A stretch of 64,000 nt of DNA from Bacteroidaceae bacterium (lineage in GTDB: Bacteria > Bacteroidota > Bacteroidia > Bacteroidales > Bacteroidaceae), in the NCBI GenBank assembly GCA_017445925.1, contig JAFSRW010000057.1:49577-113576 (forward strand). Reading direction: 5' to 3'. Positions within the stretch are counted from its first letter, which is position 1; every line of letters begins with the position of its first letter. The position numbers and the translations under genes are program-made. Positions 28,078 to 36,811 of the stretch are shown one piece after another. The notes under the pieces are model-generated. The model was not told the DNA's origin, did not search any database, and was given only the letters and a program-made list of their open reading frames with translations.

Positions 28078-29679
28078 ATGAATCATAAAATAAATATTTT
28101 TTTGATAGCAATAGCAGCTGTTCTGCTGGCTGCCTGTGGTAAACCTGCTGCTCAGGTACCTGACCAATATACACAGGTAGAGGAGCAGGCTAATATTTAC
28201 CCTGATTATACAGGTGTTGTGGTGCCGCCCAACATAGCGCCACTCAACTTCATCGTACGTGATTCGTTGGCCGATGCCTTTGTTGTCCAATTGCAAGGGA
28301 ATGGGGTTGAATTGCTGGCATCTGCAGGGAAGGATGGCGTTGTCCAGATGGATATAGCACAGTGGAAGAAACTGCTTTCTGCCTGCAAGGGCGCAGACGT
28401 TAGTGTTACAGTTTATTCCAAAAGAGGGGAGAAGTGGTACGCATACAAACCCTATGCACTTACTGTGGCAGAAGAACCCGTTGATGCATTCCTGAGCTAC
28501 CGTCTCATTCAACCCAGCTATGAGCTGTATCGCCAGTTGGGTATTTATCAGCGTAACCTTACTAACTGGGATGTTCGCACCATCTATGAGAACAACCGTG
28601 AGTTCGATAATAAAGCCAATCATTGCATCAACTGTCATAACTATCGCAGCAATAGTTCTGCTGATATGATGTTCCACGTCAGAGCCAACTTCGGTGGTAC
28701 CGTTATCATACAAAATGGTAAGGCACATAAGGTTCAGATGAAGGACAGCACCATAATCACGGCGGGTGTCTATCCCTCTTGGCATCCTACAGAAAATCTG
28801 ATAGCATTCTCTACCAACAAGACGGGACAGGCCTTCCATGTGTATCATGACGAAAAGATTGAGGTGATGGACGAGTCCAGCGACCTCCTGTTGTATGATG
28901 TGACTAAGAACGAGGTCTGCCATATTCTGCGCACGCCAGATGATTTGGAGACTTTCCCCTGCTGGGCACCAGACGGCAAGAAACTTTATTTCTGCAATGC
29001 CAACATCGCCCCATTGCTGCGACCCGATTTGCCTGACAGCACACGCACCCAGCAGTTGATGATTCAGTATGATAGCATCTATTACAATCTGATGTCCGTT
29101 AGTTTCGACCCCAAGACCCGTCAGTTTGGCGAACCTCAGGTAGAGATCGATGCAGCCTCAGAGGGTAAGAGTATCAGCGTACCCAGGGTAAGTCCCGATG
29201 GCAGATACGTGTTGTATACGCAGGGCGACTATGGCCAGTTCCACATTTGGCACAAGAGTGCTGACCTTTGGGTAAAGGACCTTCAGACCGACAGTTGCTA
29301 TGCACTTAATGAGGCCAACAGCCTGGATACCGAGAGTTTTCATTCCTGGAGCAGCAATGGTAGGTGGATGGCCTTCGCCAGTCGTAGGATGGATGGGAAC
29401 TATTCAAGGGCCTTCTTGGCATATTTCGATAAGAACGGAAAGGCTCACAAGGCTTTTGTTATCCCACAGGAAAATCCTGAGTATAATATCCTCTTGTTGA
29501 AGAGTTTTAATGTGCCTGAACTGACCAAAGATTCGGTTGCCATCTCTACAGATGATATTACCAAGTGTGTGATAGAAACAGAGGCTGAGAATGCCAAATA
29601 CATACCAACGGATGCCACCTTCCGTCATCAAAAGCCAAAAACCGATGCTGTAACGGGAGCAAGTCCAAAGAGGAAATAA
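28078..29679 (+). CDS. Lipoprotein with CxxCH heme motif and PD40/TolB-like beta-propeller
   Basis: The 533-residue product has a lipoprotein signal (LLAACGKP, lipid Cys at about residue 21). Near residue 183 is CINCHNY, a single CxxCH that fits covalent heme c or a metal site. A propeller follows, with PD40/TolB-type repeats (YPSWHPTENLIAFSTNKTG; FPCWAPDGKKLYFCNAN; VPRVSPDGRYVLYTQGD; FHSWSSNGRWMAFASRR). Similar Bacteroides proteins have been named cytochrome c biosynthesis proteins, but no enzymatic role is established that I can state. It follows the M60 and DUF6057 genes in the same direction, so a shared role at the envelope is plausible. Confidence 0.85.
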   Translation: MNHKINIFLIAIAAVLLAACGKPAAQVPDQYTQVEEQANIYPDYTGVVVPPNIAPLNFIVRDSLADAFVVQLQGNGVELLASAGKDGVVQMDIAQWKKLLSACKGADVSVTVYSKRGEKWYAYKPYALTVAEEPVDAFLSYRLIQPSYELYRQLGIYQRNLTNWDVRTIYENNREFDNKANHCINCHNYRSNSSADMMFHVRANFGGTVIIQNGKAHKVQMKDSTIITAGVYPSWHPTENLIAFSTNKTGQAFHVYHDEKIEVMDESSDLLLYDVTKNEVCHILRTPDDLETFPCWAPDGKKLYFCNANIAPLLRPDLPDSTRTQQLMIQYDSIYYNLMSVSFDPKTRQFGEPQVEIDAASEGKSISVPRVSPDGRYVLYTQGDYGQFHIWHKSADLWVKDLQTDSCYALNEANSLDTESFHSWSSNGRWMAFASRRMDGNYSRAFLAYFDKNGKAHKAFVIPQENPEYNILLLKSFNVPELTKDSVAISTDDITKCVIETEAENAKYIPTDATFRHQKPKTDAVTGASPKRK

Positions 29680-29754
29680 TTATTAATAATAATCATAGAC
29701 CCACGGCCCTGTTTGTCTATCCCGTATGGGAGTATGGAGGGGGCTAATAACAGC

Positions 29755-30546
29755 ATGAGAGTAATCATCAATCCTGATTATGCTTCACTTTCAAAGTGGG
29801 CAGCAAATTATGTTGCAGCAAAGATTAATGCTGCCAAGCCAACACCTGAGAAGCCTTTCAAATTGGGTTGCCCCACAGGTTCTTCTCCCTTGGGGTTGTA
29901 CAAGGAACTTATTGCACTGAACAAGGCTGGTAAGGTCTCTTTCCAGAATGTAATCACCTTCAATATGGATGAGTATGTAAACCTTCCCGAAGAGCATCCT
30001 GAGTCATATCATAGTTTTATGTGGACCAACTTCTTTTCACATATCGATATCAAGAAGGAGAACGTTCATATCCTGAATGGTAATGCTCCTGATTTGGCTG
30101 CTGAGTGCGCTGCATACGAGCAGGCTATCGTTGATGCCGGTGGTATCGACCTCTTCATGGGTGGAATAGGTCCTGATGGTCATATCGCTTTCAATGAGCC
30201 AGGTTCATCCCTGACTTCACGTACTCGTGTGAAGACGTTGACCACAGACACCATTATTGCCAACTGCCGTTTCTTCGACAACGATGTCAATAAGGTTCCT
30301 AAGACTGCTTTGACCGTTGGTGTGGATACTGTCATGGATGCCAAGGAAGTGCTAATTGTTGTGAACGGTCACAACAAGGCCCGTGCTCTTCAGCATGGTG
30401 TTGAAGAGGGTGTAAGTCAGATGTGGACCATCTCCGCTCTTCAGTTACATCCCCATGCCATCATTGTATGCGATGAAGCCGCCTGTGGTGAGCTGAAAGT
30501 CGATACCTACAAGTACTTCAAGGACATTGAGAAGGATAATTTATAA
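29755..30546 (+). CDS. nagB: Glucosamine-6-phosphate deaminase
   Basis: NagB converts glucosamine-6-phosphate to fructose-6-phosphate and ammonia in the cytoplasm, the committed step of amino-sugar use. The product is 263 residues from the ATG at 29755 ([17 protein letters not shown]), close to the E. coli length of 266. The frame runs upstream to a TTG at 29713, but that extension has no homology-like content, and a G-rich stretch (GGAGGGGG) sits about 12 bases before 29755. Active-site segments are clear: [10 protein letters not shown] (catalytic Asp), [17 protein letters not shown] (His loop) and [15 protein letters not shown]. With GH89 nearby it supports N-acetylglucosamine use. Confidence 0.95.
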   Translation: MRVIINPDYASLSKWAANYVAAKINAAKPTPEKPFKLGCPTGSSPLGLYKELIALNKAGKVSFQNVITFNMDEYVNLPEEHPESYHSFMWTNFFSHIDIKKENVHILNGNAPDLAAECAAYEQAIVDAGGIDLFMGGIGPDGHIAFNEPGSSLTSRTRVKTLTTDTIIANCRFFDNDVNKVPKTALTVGVDTVMDAKEVLIVVNGHNKARALQHGVEEGVSQMWTISALQLHPHAIIVCDEAACGELKVDTYKYFKDIEKDNL

Positions 30547-30929
30547 GTTTAGAGTTTCGAGTTTAGAGTGTAGAGACAGTTGAAAAAGTGGAAGGCTGCG
30601 GTTAAGCGAGAGGAGAGACGAAAGTCGCTTTCAGGCTATCCCGAGCGGAAGCAGTCTCGACCGCAGGTCATAGTTTCGAGTTTGAAGTAATAAACTGGTT
30701 AAACTTTAATCTAAAAAACCGACTCTACACTCTCAACTCTAAACTGGATAATTATGAATTATGAATTAAACTAAACATAATTTCCCTTAAGATTTTTTGA
30801 TATTAATCAATAAAGATACGGGAAAGAAAGGATTTTATTTGAAAACGTTGCAGGATTACGGAATTGGCCGTACCTTTGCAACGTTTTCATGGTATTAGTT
30901 TAAGGTTAAATTTTGTAAATGAAAAGATT
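30547..30929. other. Gene-free 380-bp stretch with repeat words and a perfect inverted repeat
   Basis: It holds tandem GTTTAGAGTTTCGAG-like words (30545-30580 and 30665-30680) and an AATTATGAATTATGAATT word near 30750. A perfect 12-bp inverted repeat, GAAAACGTTGCA (30841-30852) and TGCAACGTTTTC (30877-30888), encloses a -7-like TACCTTTG (30871-30878). No ORF is supported. Confidence 0.6.
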
Positions 30930-30957
30930 GGTTGTCGGGATGACAGCCTTCTTTTTT
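30930..30957 (+). terminator. Terminator at the end of the nagB region
   Basis: GGTTGTC (30930-30936) pairs with GACAGCC (30942-30948), followed by CTTTTTTT-rich sequence. It abuts the stop of the convergent HAD gene. Confidence 0.6.
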
Positions 30958-31601
30958 TATATCCCTATAATATCTTCCGGTTTCTCAATGAACTGCTCTG
31001 CGCCATGTTCAAGCAGAAAATCCTTGTCGCGGAATCCCCACAAAACACTTATACAGGGAACGCCGGCATTCTTTGCTGTTTGGATGTCCACATCGCTGTC
31101 TCCAATGTAAACTGCTGCATTGGCGTCTACGCCCAGTTGTTTCAGTGCTTCGTACACCATATCAGGTGCAGGTTTCTTTCGTATTCCCTCGACCTCGTTC
31201 TCGCCTATTGCCACTTCTATCTCAGGAAAGAAGTGTGCCACCAGTTCTTGTGTGGCAGCCATCATCTTGTTGCTCACAACGGCCATCTTACAACCGCGTC
31301 TTTTCAGTTCTTGCAGCACCTCTGGAATGCCTTCGTAGGGTTTAGTGACATCTAAGGAATGTTTCATATAGTACGCACGGAAGTCCGCAAATACTAGATT
31401 CAGTATCGAAGATTCCGTCCCTTCAGGCACAGCGCGTTCAATAAGTTTCCGTACGCCATTCCCTACAAATCTTCTGATATCATCTATGGAGTGTTCCTCC
31501 ATCCCATTCTTACGCAGCGCATAGTTCACAGCCGCTGCCAAATCTTGTAATGTATCCAGCAGCGTCCCGTCAAGGTCAAAAATGTAAGTTGTTTTCTTCA
31601 T
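30957..31601 (-). CDS. HAD-superfamily phosphatase (Gph-like)
   Basis: The 214-residue product starts MKKTTYIFDLDGTLLDTLQD, carrying HAD motif I (DLDGT, with the nucleophile and acid/base Asp). A helical cap domain follows, then motif II (VVSNK), a Lys (RKKPAPD) and motif IV (IGDSDVD). These match phosphoglycolate phosphatase/beta-phosphoglucomutase-like hydrolases acting on small phosphoesters in the cytoplasm; the substrate cannot be read from the sequence. I chose the ATG at 31601 because it precedes motif I directly. The frame continues to an ATG at 31640, which would overlap the GH89 gene. It is 20 bp downstream of GH89 and probably in its operon. Confidence 0.92.
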   Translation of the reverse strand: MKKTTYIFDLDGTLLDTLQDLAAAVNYALRKNGMEEHSIDDIRRFVGNGVRKLIERAVPEGTESSILNLVFADFRAYYMKHSLDVTKPYEGIPEVLQELKRRGCKMAVVSNKMMAATQELVAHFFPEIEVAIGENEVEGIRKKPAPDMVYEALKQLGVDANAAVYIGDSDVDIQTAKNAGVPCISVLWGFRDKDFLLEHGAEQFIEKPEDIIGI

Positions 31602-31621
31602 ATCGGGGGGAAAGAGCTTTT

Positions 31622-33781
31622 TTATTTCCAATGTGCCCATTTGGTCTCAAAGTCCCAGATCTCAGCATCAAGTTTCAGAGCTCTCTCGCATTCTTCCTTT
31701 GTTTTCCCGTTCGGAACACGTGGGCCTCTGAGGTTGACAAATGGCTCTCCGGCATCATAGGCTGCCAGAACAGCATCGAAGAACATCTTCCAGCGAGCCT
31801 TGTAGAAGGTCTCCACTAATCCGTCCCAGTCGCGGTTGGCATAGTCGGCGAGGTGATAGGTGTCGCCCCATACGGTAATGATGGTGCGGGCATTCATCTC
31901 AAAATAGTCTTTTTCGGCTTCGGTCTTACCCCAGGCACGGGCATCACGAATCCAATCGCCGAGCGAGAACTCGGGGCAGTTATTCATCACCTCGACCATC
32001 TGGTCGCACATACCCAGGAATTCCTGCGAAGCTGCTACCATTTCGTCCCTGTTGCCTTCCTTGTAGGCATCGGAAAAGCGTTTCCTTACGGCTAAAGCCC
32101 TGTTGCGGATGGACTGACGGCGTGTGTTGGCCAGGTCGAATTTCAGATAGTTGGAATTTCCCTTTACCTTCTCTAAGATAGCCAGCGCCTCGTCCAGATT
32201 ATTGATGTCATAGCCCTTACGGAGCTCTGTTGTCCAGTTCCATTCGCCCTCCAGGTTGGGATGGGCATTGATGATGCCAGCCGCACCCGTGCTGGTGTGG
32301 GTAGTGCAAACCTTATCTACCATCGTATGCCAGAATGCTCTGTAATTTGCATCTACACGCCCCAAATGGCGGTCTGCGATATTGTCGATATATTCATCAA
32401 ATCCCACACCTGTGTTCCAAGCCTGTGCCAACATGGCTTCATAAACGGGCTCGTTGACGCCAAAGCCTTCCAGTGTGGAACCGATGCCCACGAACTCTTT
32501 GCCGCCCTCAGCCTTTGTGCCGTCAATCAGCTTGGCGTTATGTTTGTAGTCGCCCTCAATTTCTGTCATACCTCCGAAGTTGCCTAAGTAGCACCAGATG
32601 AATTGATGGCCGTAGAAATGTTCGGTGAGTCGCCATATCTCGGTGTAGTCACACTCATAGTCAAGCATAATCATCCTGCCTAGAGGAACGGCGGTGAGGT
32701 AGGCCTTGATTCTCTCAGGTGTCCACGCTTTCTTGTTGCTGATGAAGAGCCAGGCCATTTGCAGCCAAATGGCTTCGGGGTCAACACTCGCAAGGGATTC
32801 ATACACGCCAGCTGAAATCTTGGCCAACGAGTCGGGTTCCCAGGATGGGGGAGAAACTTCGTTGAATAGGTCAACTCCATAGATGTGATTGGTTCCGTAC
32901 ATCCGGGTTTGCTCTTCCAGGAAGTCTTTCTGGATGCGTGCAAAGATGGGGTCTGAGGGATTCAGGTAGGTGCAACGGTATTTCTGGTCGAAGTTGCACC
33001 AACGGTTCACTTTTGAGGTCCTGATGCCTGGAACGGTCTGTTCCAAATCTGCGGGAATATGACCTGCGAAGGCTGGGAGGACGGGTGTCATGTTCAGTTC
33101 GCGCTCACGTTCCAGTATTTGCTTCTGTAGCTCAGCCTGTCCGTCAATCCAGCTTTGGGGAAGTGGTCCCTGCCAGCGGTCGATATTTATCATACGTTGC
33201 CAAGGCAGATGGGCAGGGCCTGTGAAGTACGCACGAATCTGCTCGTCAGTCATGCCGTATTTGCGCCATACCTTCTGCCAGACTGCTTCCTGTCCTGTGA
33301 TAGCAAGTGGCATATTCACACCGTTCAGCGCCATCCAGTCTATGAAACGCTCCCACTGTTTCCATTTCCACCAGGGCATGGTATAGCCGAAAGTGCAATA
33401 GTTCAGGAAGAATCGGATGGGCACCTCCACCTTGCCTGACACCTTCTCGGGCACCTGTGGCATCGTTTTGGGAAGTTCAACAGGATTGAAGTCGTACCAG
33501 CTTACGTTGGCGAGACAATATTGCTGGATGTAGCGGTTCAGGCCGACAGCCATGGAGTTGGCGTTGTTGCCTCGGATGAGGACTTTCTTGCCCTTCTGTT
33601 CCAGCTCGTAGGAATCTGTCGTCGCGTTTGTCTGTTCGAAAACTACGGCTTTAGCCTTGCTTCCCATCACTCTGCGTGCCAACGCTTCGGCAGCACGCTC
33701 ATCATCAGTTTTGAACGACATAAATACCAGTGAAACTACCAGCAGCAGGATTGATTGTAAGAAGTTCTTGTGTATACTCAT
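31622..33781 (-). CDS. Alpha-N-acetylglucosaminidase (GH89)
   Basis: GH89 (NAGLU-type) enzymes remove alpha-linked N-acetylglucosamine, as found in heparan sulfate and gastric mucin. The 719-residue product has an N-terminal signal (LLLVVSLVFMSF) and a small alpha/beta domain (residues ~25-100). The TIM barrel has the family blocks FFLNYCTFGYTMPWWKWKQW, MALNGVNMPLAITGQEAVW, GVDLFNEVSPPSWEP (probable acid/base Glu) and EGFGVNEPVYEAM (probable nucleophile Glu). A helical C-terminal domain follows. There is no T9SS tail, so it is probably periplasmic. A good promoter lies at 33805-33835 and a palindrome array just beyond. It shares its transcript with a HAD phosphatase. Confidence 0.95.
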   Translation of the reverse strand: MSIHKNFLQSILLLVVSLVFMSFKTDDERAAEALARRVMGSKAKAVVFEQTNATTDSYELEQKGKKVLIRGNNANSMAVGLNRYIQQYCLANVSWYDFNPVELPKTMPQVPEKVSGKVEVPIRFFLNYCTFGYTMPWWKWKQWERFIDWMALNGVNMPLAITGQEAVWQKVWRKYGMTDEQIRAYFTGPAHLPWQRMINIDRWQGPLPQSWIDGQAELQKQILERERELNMTPVLPAFAGHIPADLEQTVPGIRTSKVNRWCNFDQKYRCTYLNPSDPIFARIQKDFLEEQTRMYGTNHIYGVDLFNEVSPPSWEPDSLAKISAGVYESLASVDPEAIWLQMAWLFISNKKAWTPERIKAYLTAVPLGRMIMLDYECDYTEIWRLTEHFYGHQFIWCYLGNFGGMTEIEGDYKHNAKLIDGTKAEGGKEFVGIGSTLEGFGVNEPVYEAMLAQAWNTGVGFDEYIDNIADRHLGRVDANYRAFWHTMVDKVCTTHTSTGAAGIINAHPNLEGEWNWTTELRKGYDINNLDEALAILEKVKGNSNYLKFDLANTRRQSIRNRALAVRKRFSDAYKEGNRDEMVAASQEFLGMCDQMVEVMNNCPEFSLGDWIRDARAWGKTEAEKDYFEMNARTIITVWGDTYHLADYANRDWDGLVETFYKARWKMFFDAVLAAYDAGEPFVNLRGPRVPNGKTKEECERALKLDAEIWDFETKWAHWK

Positions 33782-33804
33782 AGTGAATTATTTTATTTTT
33801 TATG

Positions 33805-33835
33805 CAAAGGTACAACTTTATTTTTGCCTCACAAA
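33805..33835 (-). promoter_or_regulatory. Promoter of the GH89-HAD operon
   Basis: On the minus strand, TTTG (33832-33835), 19 bases, then TACCTTTG (33805-33812), about 24 bp before the start codon. Confidence 0.78.
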
Positions 33836-33923
33836 TTTTCAAGGGTTATTTATATTTCCACAAAATGTTTATGACCTGTTCTTTCACTCGTTCAGATAGT
33901 GTTTCTCACATGTGGATTTAATG

Positions 33924-33982
33924 GAAACAAAGTGTTTCTCCAAGGGAAACAAACTGTTTCGCCAATGGGAACAAAGTGTTTC
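33924..33982. promoter_or_regulatory. Three 15-bp palindromes at 22-bp spacing, candidate operators
   Basis: GAAACAAAGTGTTTC at 33924-33938, GAAACAAACTGTTTC at 33946-33960 and GGAACAAAGTGTTTC at 33968-33982. Each is a near-palindrome (GAAACA-nnn-TGTTTC) and the period is exactly 22 bp. A partial TGTTTC lies at 33900. The array is about 90 bp upstream of the GH89 -33 box, and the same site recurs at the promoter of the regulator gene (35961-35975). Confidence 0.75.
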
Positions 33983-34163
33983 ACTTAGGGTTACTGTCGT
34001 GAAACTCCCTAAAAACCAATGACTTATACTCTTAAAAACTTTGAAATGAGGCCCCAAATAGCCAAATAATGAATAAACGATGAATAAAATGAATGTATCA
34101 TTCATTCGTTAATTTACTGAATATTAGTATGTTACAACGAAGAATGAATAAAATCGGCAAAAT

Positions 34164-35915
34164 TCAACCTTCGTCTAGTACCCATTCGAATTTCTTTTCC
34201 CAGCGCCAGATAGTAACACGGGCCATATCGGTCATGTTCATGATCTGACGTTTAGACAGACCGATTCTTAACAGGTACATGACTTGCATTTCTTTTTCGC
34301 TGAGTCGTTCCGGCTGTTTTAATATTGTTTCGTGGAATGTAGGGTACAGTTCATCTACAGCCTGATATAGTTGTTTCCATTCAGCCATTGTCATTTCCTT
34401 TTTACCCTTGGATGCTTCTCGGACTGCCTTGATGACATCTTCGGCAGAAGCCTCAAATTCCGATTGGTGCAAAAGTTTGATGAAGGTCTTGTTTTGTTCT
34501 TTTCTCTCTTCAAGTTGCTTCTCTGTCTTCTTCAGCGCTTCGTCATATTCCAATAGCTCTTGGTGTGCAGTTTGATATTTTTGCTTAACGTCATCCAGTT
34601 CATTTGATTTCTCCTTCAGTGATTCTCTTGACACCACCAGTTCATCTTCCTTCTTTTTTATCTCCTTGCGGAGTTGTTCACCATCGTTAGAAACCCGTTG
34701 TAATGCCGATGAAAGTGCCGCAACTTCTTTCTGGTGCTTTTGTTTTCTTTTAAAATTAATGATGTATGCCATACTTACTATCAGTGATGCCGCCAGGAAT
34801 GATATGATGGTGATGTTCTTGTAATGTTCACTTTTCTCTTTCAGTTCACGTTCTTTTTTCTGATCCAAATGATACTGATAGATATTGTTGACCGTTGCTG
34901 CCAGTTCCTGACGTTTTCCAAAGTCCAGTGAATCGCTCAGTTGCATATACACCTCGGCATATCGTCTGGCATTCTCAGCATCCCCGATTTGACTATACAT
35001 ACTGAATAATAGCTTTGCTGCATCATACTTACTATATATATCACCTCCCTCGTCTATCATTCGTTTGCAATATATGGCAGCCGAGTCTATCTGACCTAAT
35101 GTTTTGTAATATTCAGCAAAAGCCACGCAGGAGTAACCTGGTGTTCCTTCCAATGGATTATCTTTTATTAGTGCAAGGCATTCTTTTGCCTTCGACATCT
35201 GTTTTAGTTCAGAATAGTTGTTAGTTAAAATTGTGAGCAGTTCCTGATGTTCAGATACGGTATTTGTTTGAATGACATATACATAGGCAGAATCATAGAA
35301 TGCTTCTGCCTCTTTTGTTTTATCCATTGCTTGGCATGAGGTTCCGAGGTGAGAGAAAGGAGTAGTTGGGTCTATCTTCATTTTCTTGCAAAGTTCAAGT
35401 TCTTTGACGGCAGCTTTGAATGCCTCATTGTAATTCTGAACCTTGTATTGCAGATAGTTAATATTGGAGTATGAGTTGCATAACATTACAGAATCTAATC
35501 CTGCTTTGTTTTTTTCTGCGTATTCGGTAGCCTTGAAGAAATGTTCCAGTGCTCGTGGCGCATCTTGTAAATCGCGGTAGACGCTGCCTGCATAGTGGTG
35601 TACCTCTTGTTTTTCGGCAGTGGTTCCCTTCTCCTCAAAATAGGTCACCAGTTTCTTAATCATAATATCAGAACTGGGCATAATATATGCCTTGTCGTTC
35701 AGCCTGATTTGCAACAGATCATATTTATTGCGTATATATACGTTCTTGTCCCTTACCTCAACCTCTAATGAGTCGAGCATTTTCAGGGCTTCAATAGGAT
35801 TATTATCTCCAATTGCCTTAATATGTTCCATTTTCCTCAGAGAATCATCTTTGGCACATGATGCCAGAAATAGGATCATGGAAGCTAAAATAAGCGGAAA
35901 AACATGCTTTTTCAT
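34164..35915 (-). CDS. TPR lipoprotein/membrane regulator with C-terminal HTH
   Basis: The 583-residue product has a lipoprotein-like signal (LILASMILFLASCAKD). TPR-like helical repeats span residues ~25-350 (ALKMLDSLE; YRDLQDAPRALEHFFKATEYAE; DKTKEAEAFYDSAYVY). One membrane helix lies near residue 370 (ITIISFLAASLIVSMAYIINF). A coiled coil follows (residues ~390-480, many E/K/Q heptads) and a C-terminal HTH of LuxR-like type (LSEKEMQVMYLLRIGLSKRQI). Such one-piece Bacteroidetes regulators sense something in the periplasm and bind DNA on the cytoplasmic side; they often lie next to DUF3244 genes, as here. I chose the ATG at 35915; the frame opens at a TTG at 35942. Its own promoter overlaps a GAAACA/TGTTTC site, which suggests autoregulation. 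Confidence 0.88.
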   Translation of the reverse strand: MKKHVFPLILASMILFLASCAKDDSLRKMEHIKAIGDNNPIEALKMLDSLEVEVRDKNVYIRNKYDLLQIRLNDKAYIMPSSDIMIKKLVTYFEEKGTTAEKQEVHHYAGSVYRDLQDAPRALEHFFKATEYAEKNKAGLDSVMLCNSYSNINYLQYKVQNYNEAFKAAVKELELCKKMKIDPTTPFSHLGTSCQAMDKTKEAEAFYDSAYVYVIQTNTVSEHQELLTILTNNYSELKQMSKAKECLALIKDNPLEGTPGYSCVAFAEYYKTLGQIDSAAIYCKRMIDEGGDIYSKYDAAKLLFSMYSQIGDAENARRYAEVYMQLSDSLDFGKRQELAATVNNIYQYHLDQKKERELKEKSEHYKNITIISFLAASLIVSMAYIINFKRKQKHQKEVAALSSALQRVSNDGEQLRKEIKKKEDELVVSRESLKEKSNELDDVKQKYQTAHQELLEYDEALKKTEKQLEERKEQNKTFIKLLHQSEFEASAEDVIKAVREASKGKKEMTMAEWKQLYQAVDELYPTFHETILKQPERLSEKEMQVMYLLRIGLSKRQIMNMTDMARVTIWRWEKKFEWVLDEG

Positions 35916-35939
35916 ACATCTAATACCATAAAACTGCGA

Positions 35940-36134
35940 CAAAGATATATAAAAAAAATGAAAACAAAGTGTTTCATGGCAAAAAATGGTGTTTCATTGT
36001 GTTTCACGTGCGATTTTTTTATTCCTGGGATAAAGATGTTTCTTATATGGTATAACTCGCTGAATATTAGGGCAATACAATCGCCAAAAAACAATGAAAC
36101 AAATTTTAACATATCAGAGAAACACAATGAAACA
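35940..36134. promoter_or_regulatory. Divergent control region with mirrored TGTTTCA/TGAAACA sites
   Basis: A minus-strand -7 box TATCTTTG (35940-35947) has TTTG at 35965-35968 for the regulator gene. The imperfect palindrome ATGAAAACAAAGTGTTTCAT (35958-35977) covers that -33 box. TGTTTCA also starts at 35990 and 36000 (TGTTTC at 36037). The inverse words GAAACA (36119) and TGAAACA (36095, 36128) lie on the DUF3244 side. The set is roughly mirror-symmetric between the two genes. Confidence 0.65.
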
Positions 36135-36165
36135 TTAAAAATTTTTCTGTTTGGTGGAATGCACG

Positions 36166-36173
36166 TAATTTTG
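36166..36173 (+). promoter_or_regulatory. -7 box of the DUF3244 gene
   Basis: TAATTTTG matches TAnnTTTG exactly and lies 34 bp before the ATG. No good -33 TTTG is present, and TGAAACA words occupy the area just upstream, so activation by a regulator is plausible. Confidence 0.55.
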
Positions 36174-36206
36174 CACTCGTCAAACAACCACTAAAACTCA
36201 AATAAT

Positions 36207-36614
36207 ATGAAAACGACCTTTAAGTTATTCGTGATTCTGTTTGTTCTTGCTGCATTGCAAGCAACTCCTGTGTGTGCAGATGATAATGGTACACCTCTGT
36301 GCCTTACTCTGAAAAGCGGTCCCAAAACGAACAATAATGTTGGACCAAGAAGAGCACCTGCCAGACCTACTCCATTGTATATGGATCTATTCCTGAACAT
36401 GGAAGACCGCACCCTTGATTTGTACAATCCTGCAGGCAATACCATTACCTATTATATATTCAATGAGGATGATGATGAGATGTGTAGCGGAACAATCAGT
36501 TTTGCACAACAGAATGAAGCTTCTGTTTCTCTTGCATCTTTTCCTGATGGTATATATTACCTGGAGATAGTTGTCAACGGAACAACTTACGAGTGTGAAT
36601 TCGGACTCGAATAG
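36207..36614 (+). CDS. Small secreted DUF3244 protein
   Basis: The 135-residue product has a signal peptide (MKTTFKLFVILFVLAALQATPVCA). One Ig-like beta-sandwich follows, with YMDLFLNMEDRTLDLYNPAGNTITYYI and FPDGIYYLEIVVNGTTYECEFGLE, the pattern of DUF3244. That domain resembles the Ig-like module before T9SS tails, but no sorting tail is present here. DUF3244 genes usually stand beside a TPR/HTH regulator gene in Bacteroidetes, and here they are divergent and share operator-like sites. Role unknown; perhaps a periplasmic ligand or partner of the regulator (inference). Confidence 0.85.
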   Translation: MKTTFKLFVILFVLAALQATPVCADDNGTPLCLTLKSGPKTNNNVGPRRAPARPTPLYMDLFLNMEDRTLDLYNPAGNTITYYIFNEDDDEMCSGTISFAQQNEASVSLASFPDGIYYLEIVVNGTTYECEFGLE

Positions 36615-36730
36615 TAGATTATTATAGACAGAATAAGAATCAAGTATCATACAGGCTTGGTTATGTATTCGCTTATTTGTTACACTTAATTTTTTTCCTC
36701 ACTTACACTTAGTTAGTTATTTTAGTTCCT

Positions 36731-36783
36731 GGGAAGTCTGCATGAAGTAAATGACGTGATGTCAAAAACTCATCAGACTTCCC
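36731..36783. repeat. Perfect 10-bp inverted repeat upstream of a small secreted protein
   Basis: GGGAAGTCTG (36731-36740) and CAGACTTCCC (36774-36783) with a 33-nt loop; the inner ATGA/TCAT can extend pairing. It lies 28 bp before the gene at 36812 and could be a 5'-UTR structure or a weak terminator of DUF3244. Confidence 0.55.
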
Positions 36784-36811
36784 TGGGTGGGGGAAGTTAT
36801 ATTTTGAAATT

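Noticed and set aside
33900-33990. Regularly spaced short repeats resembling a CRISPR array
   Set aside because: The units are 15-bp palindromes separated by only 7 bp, with related rather than unique spacers, and no cas gene is present. A regulatory array fits better.
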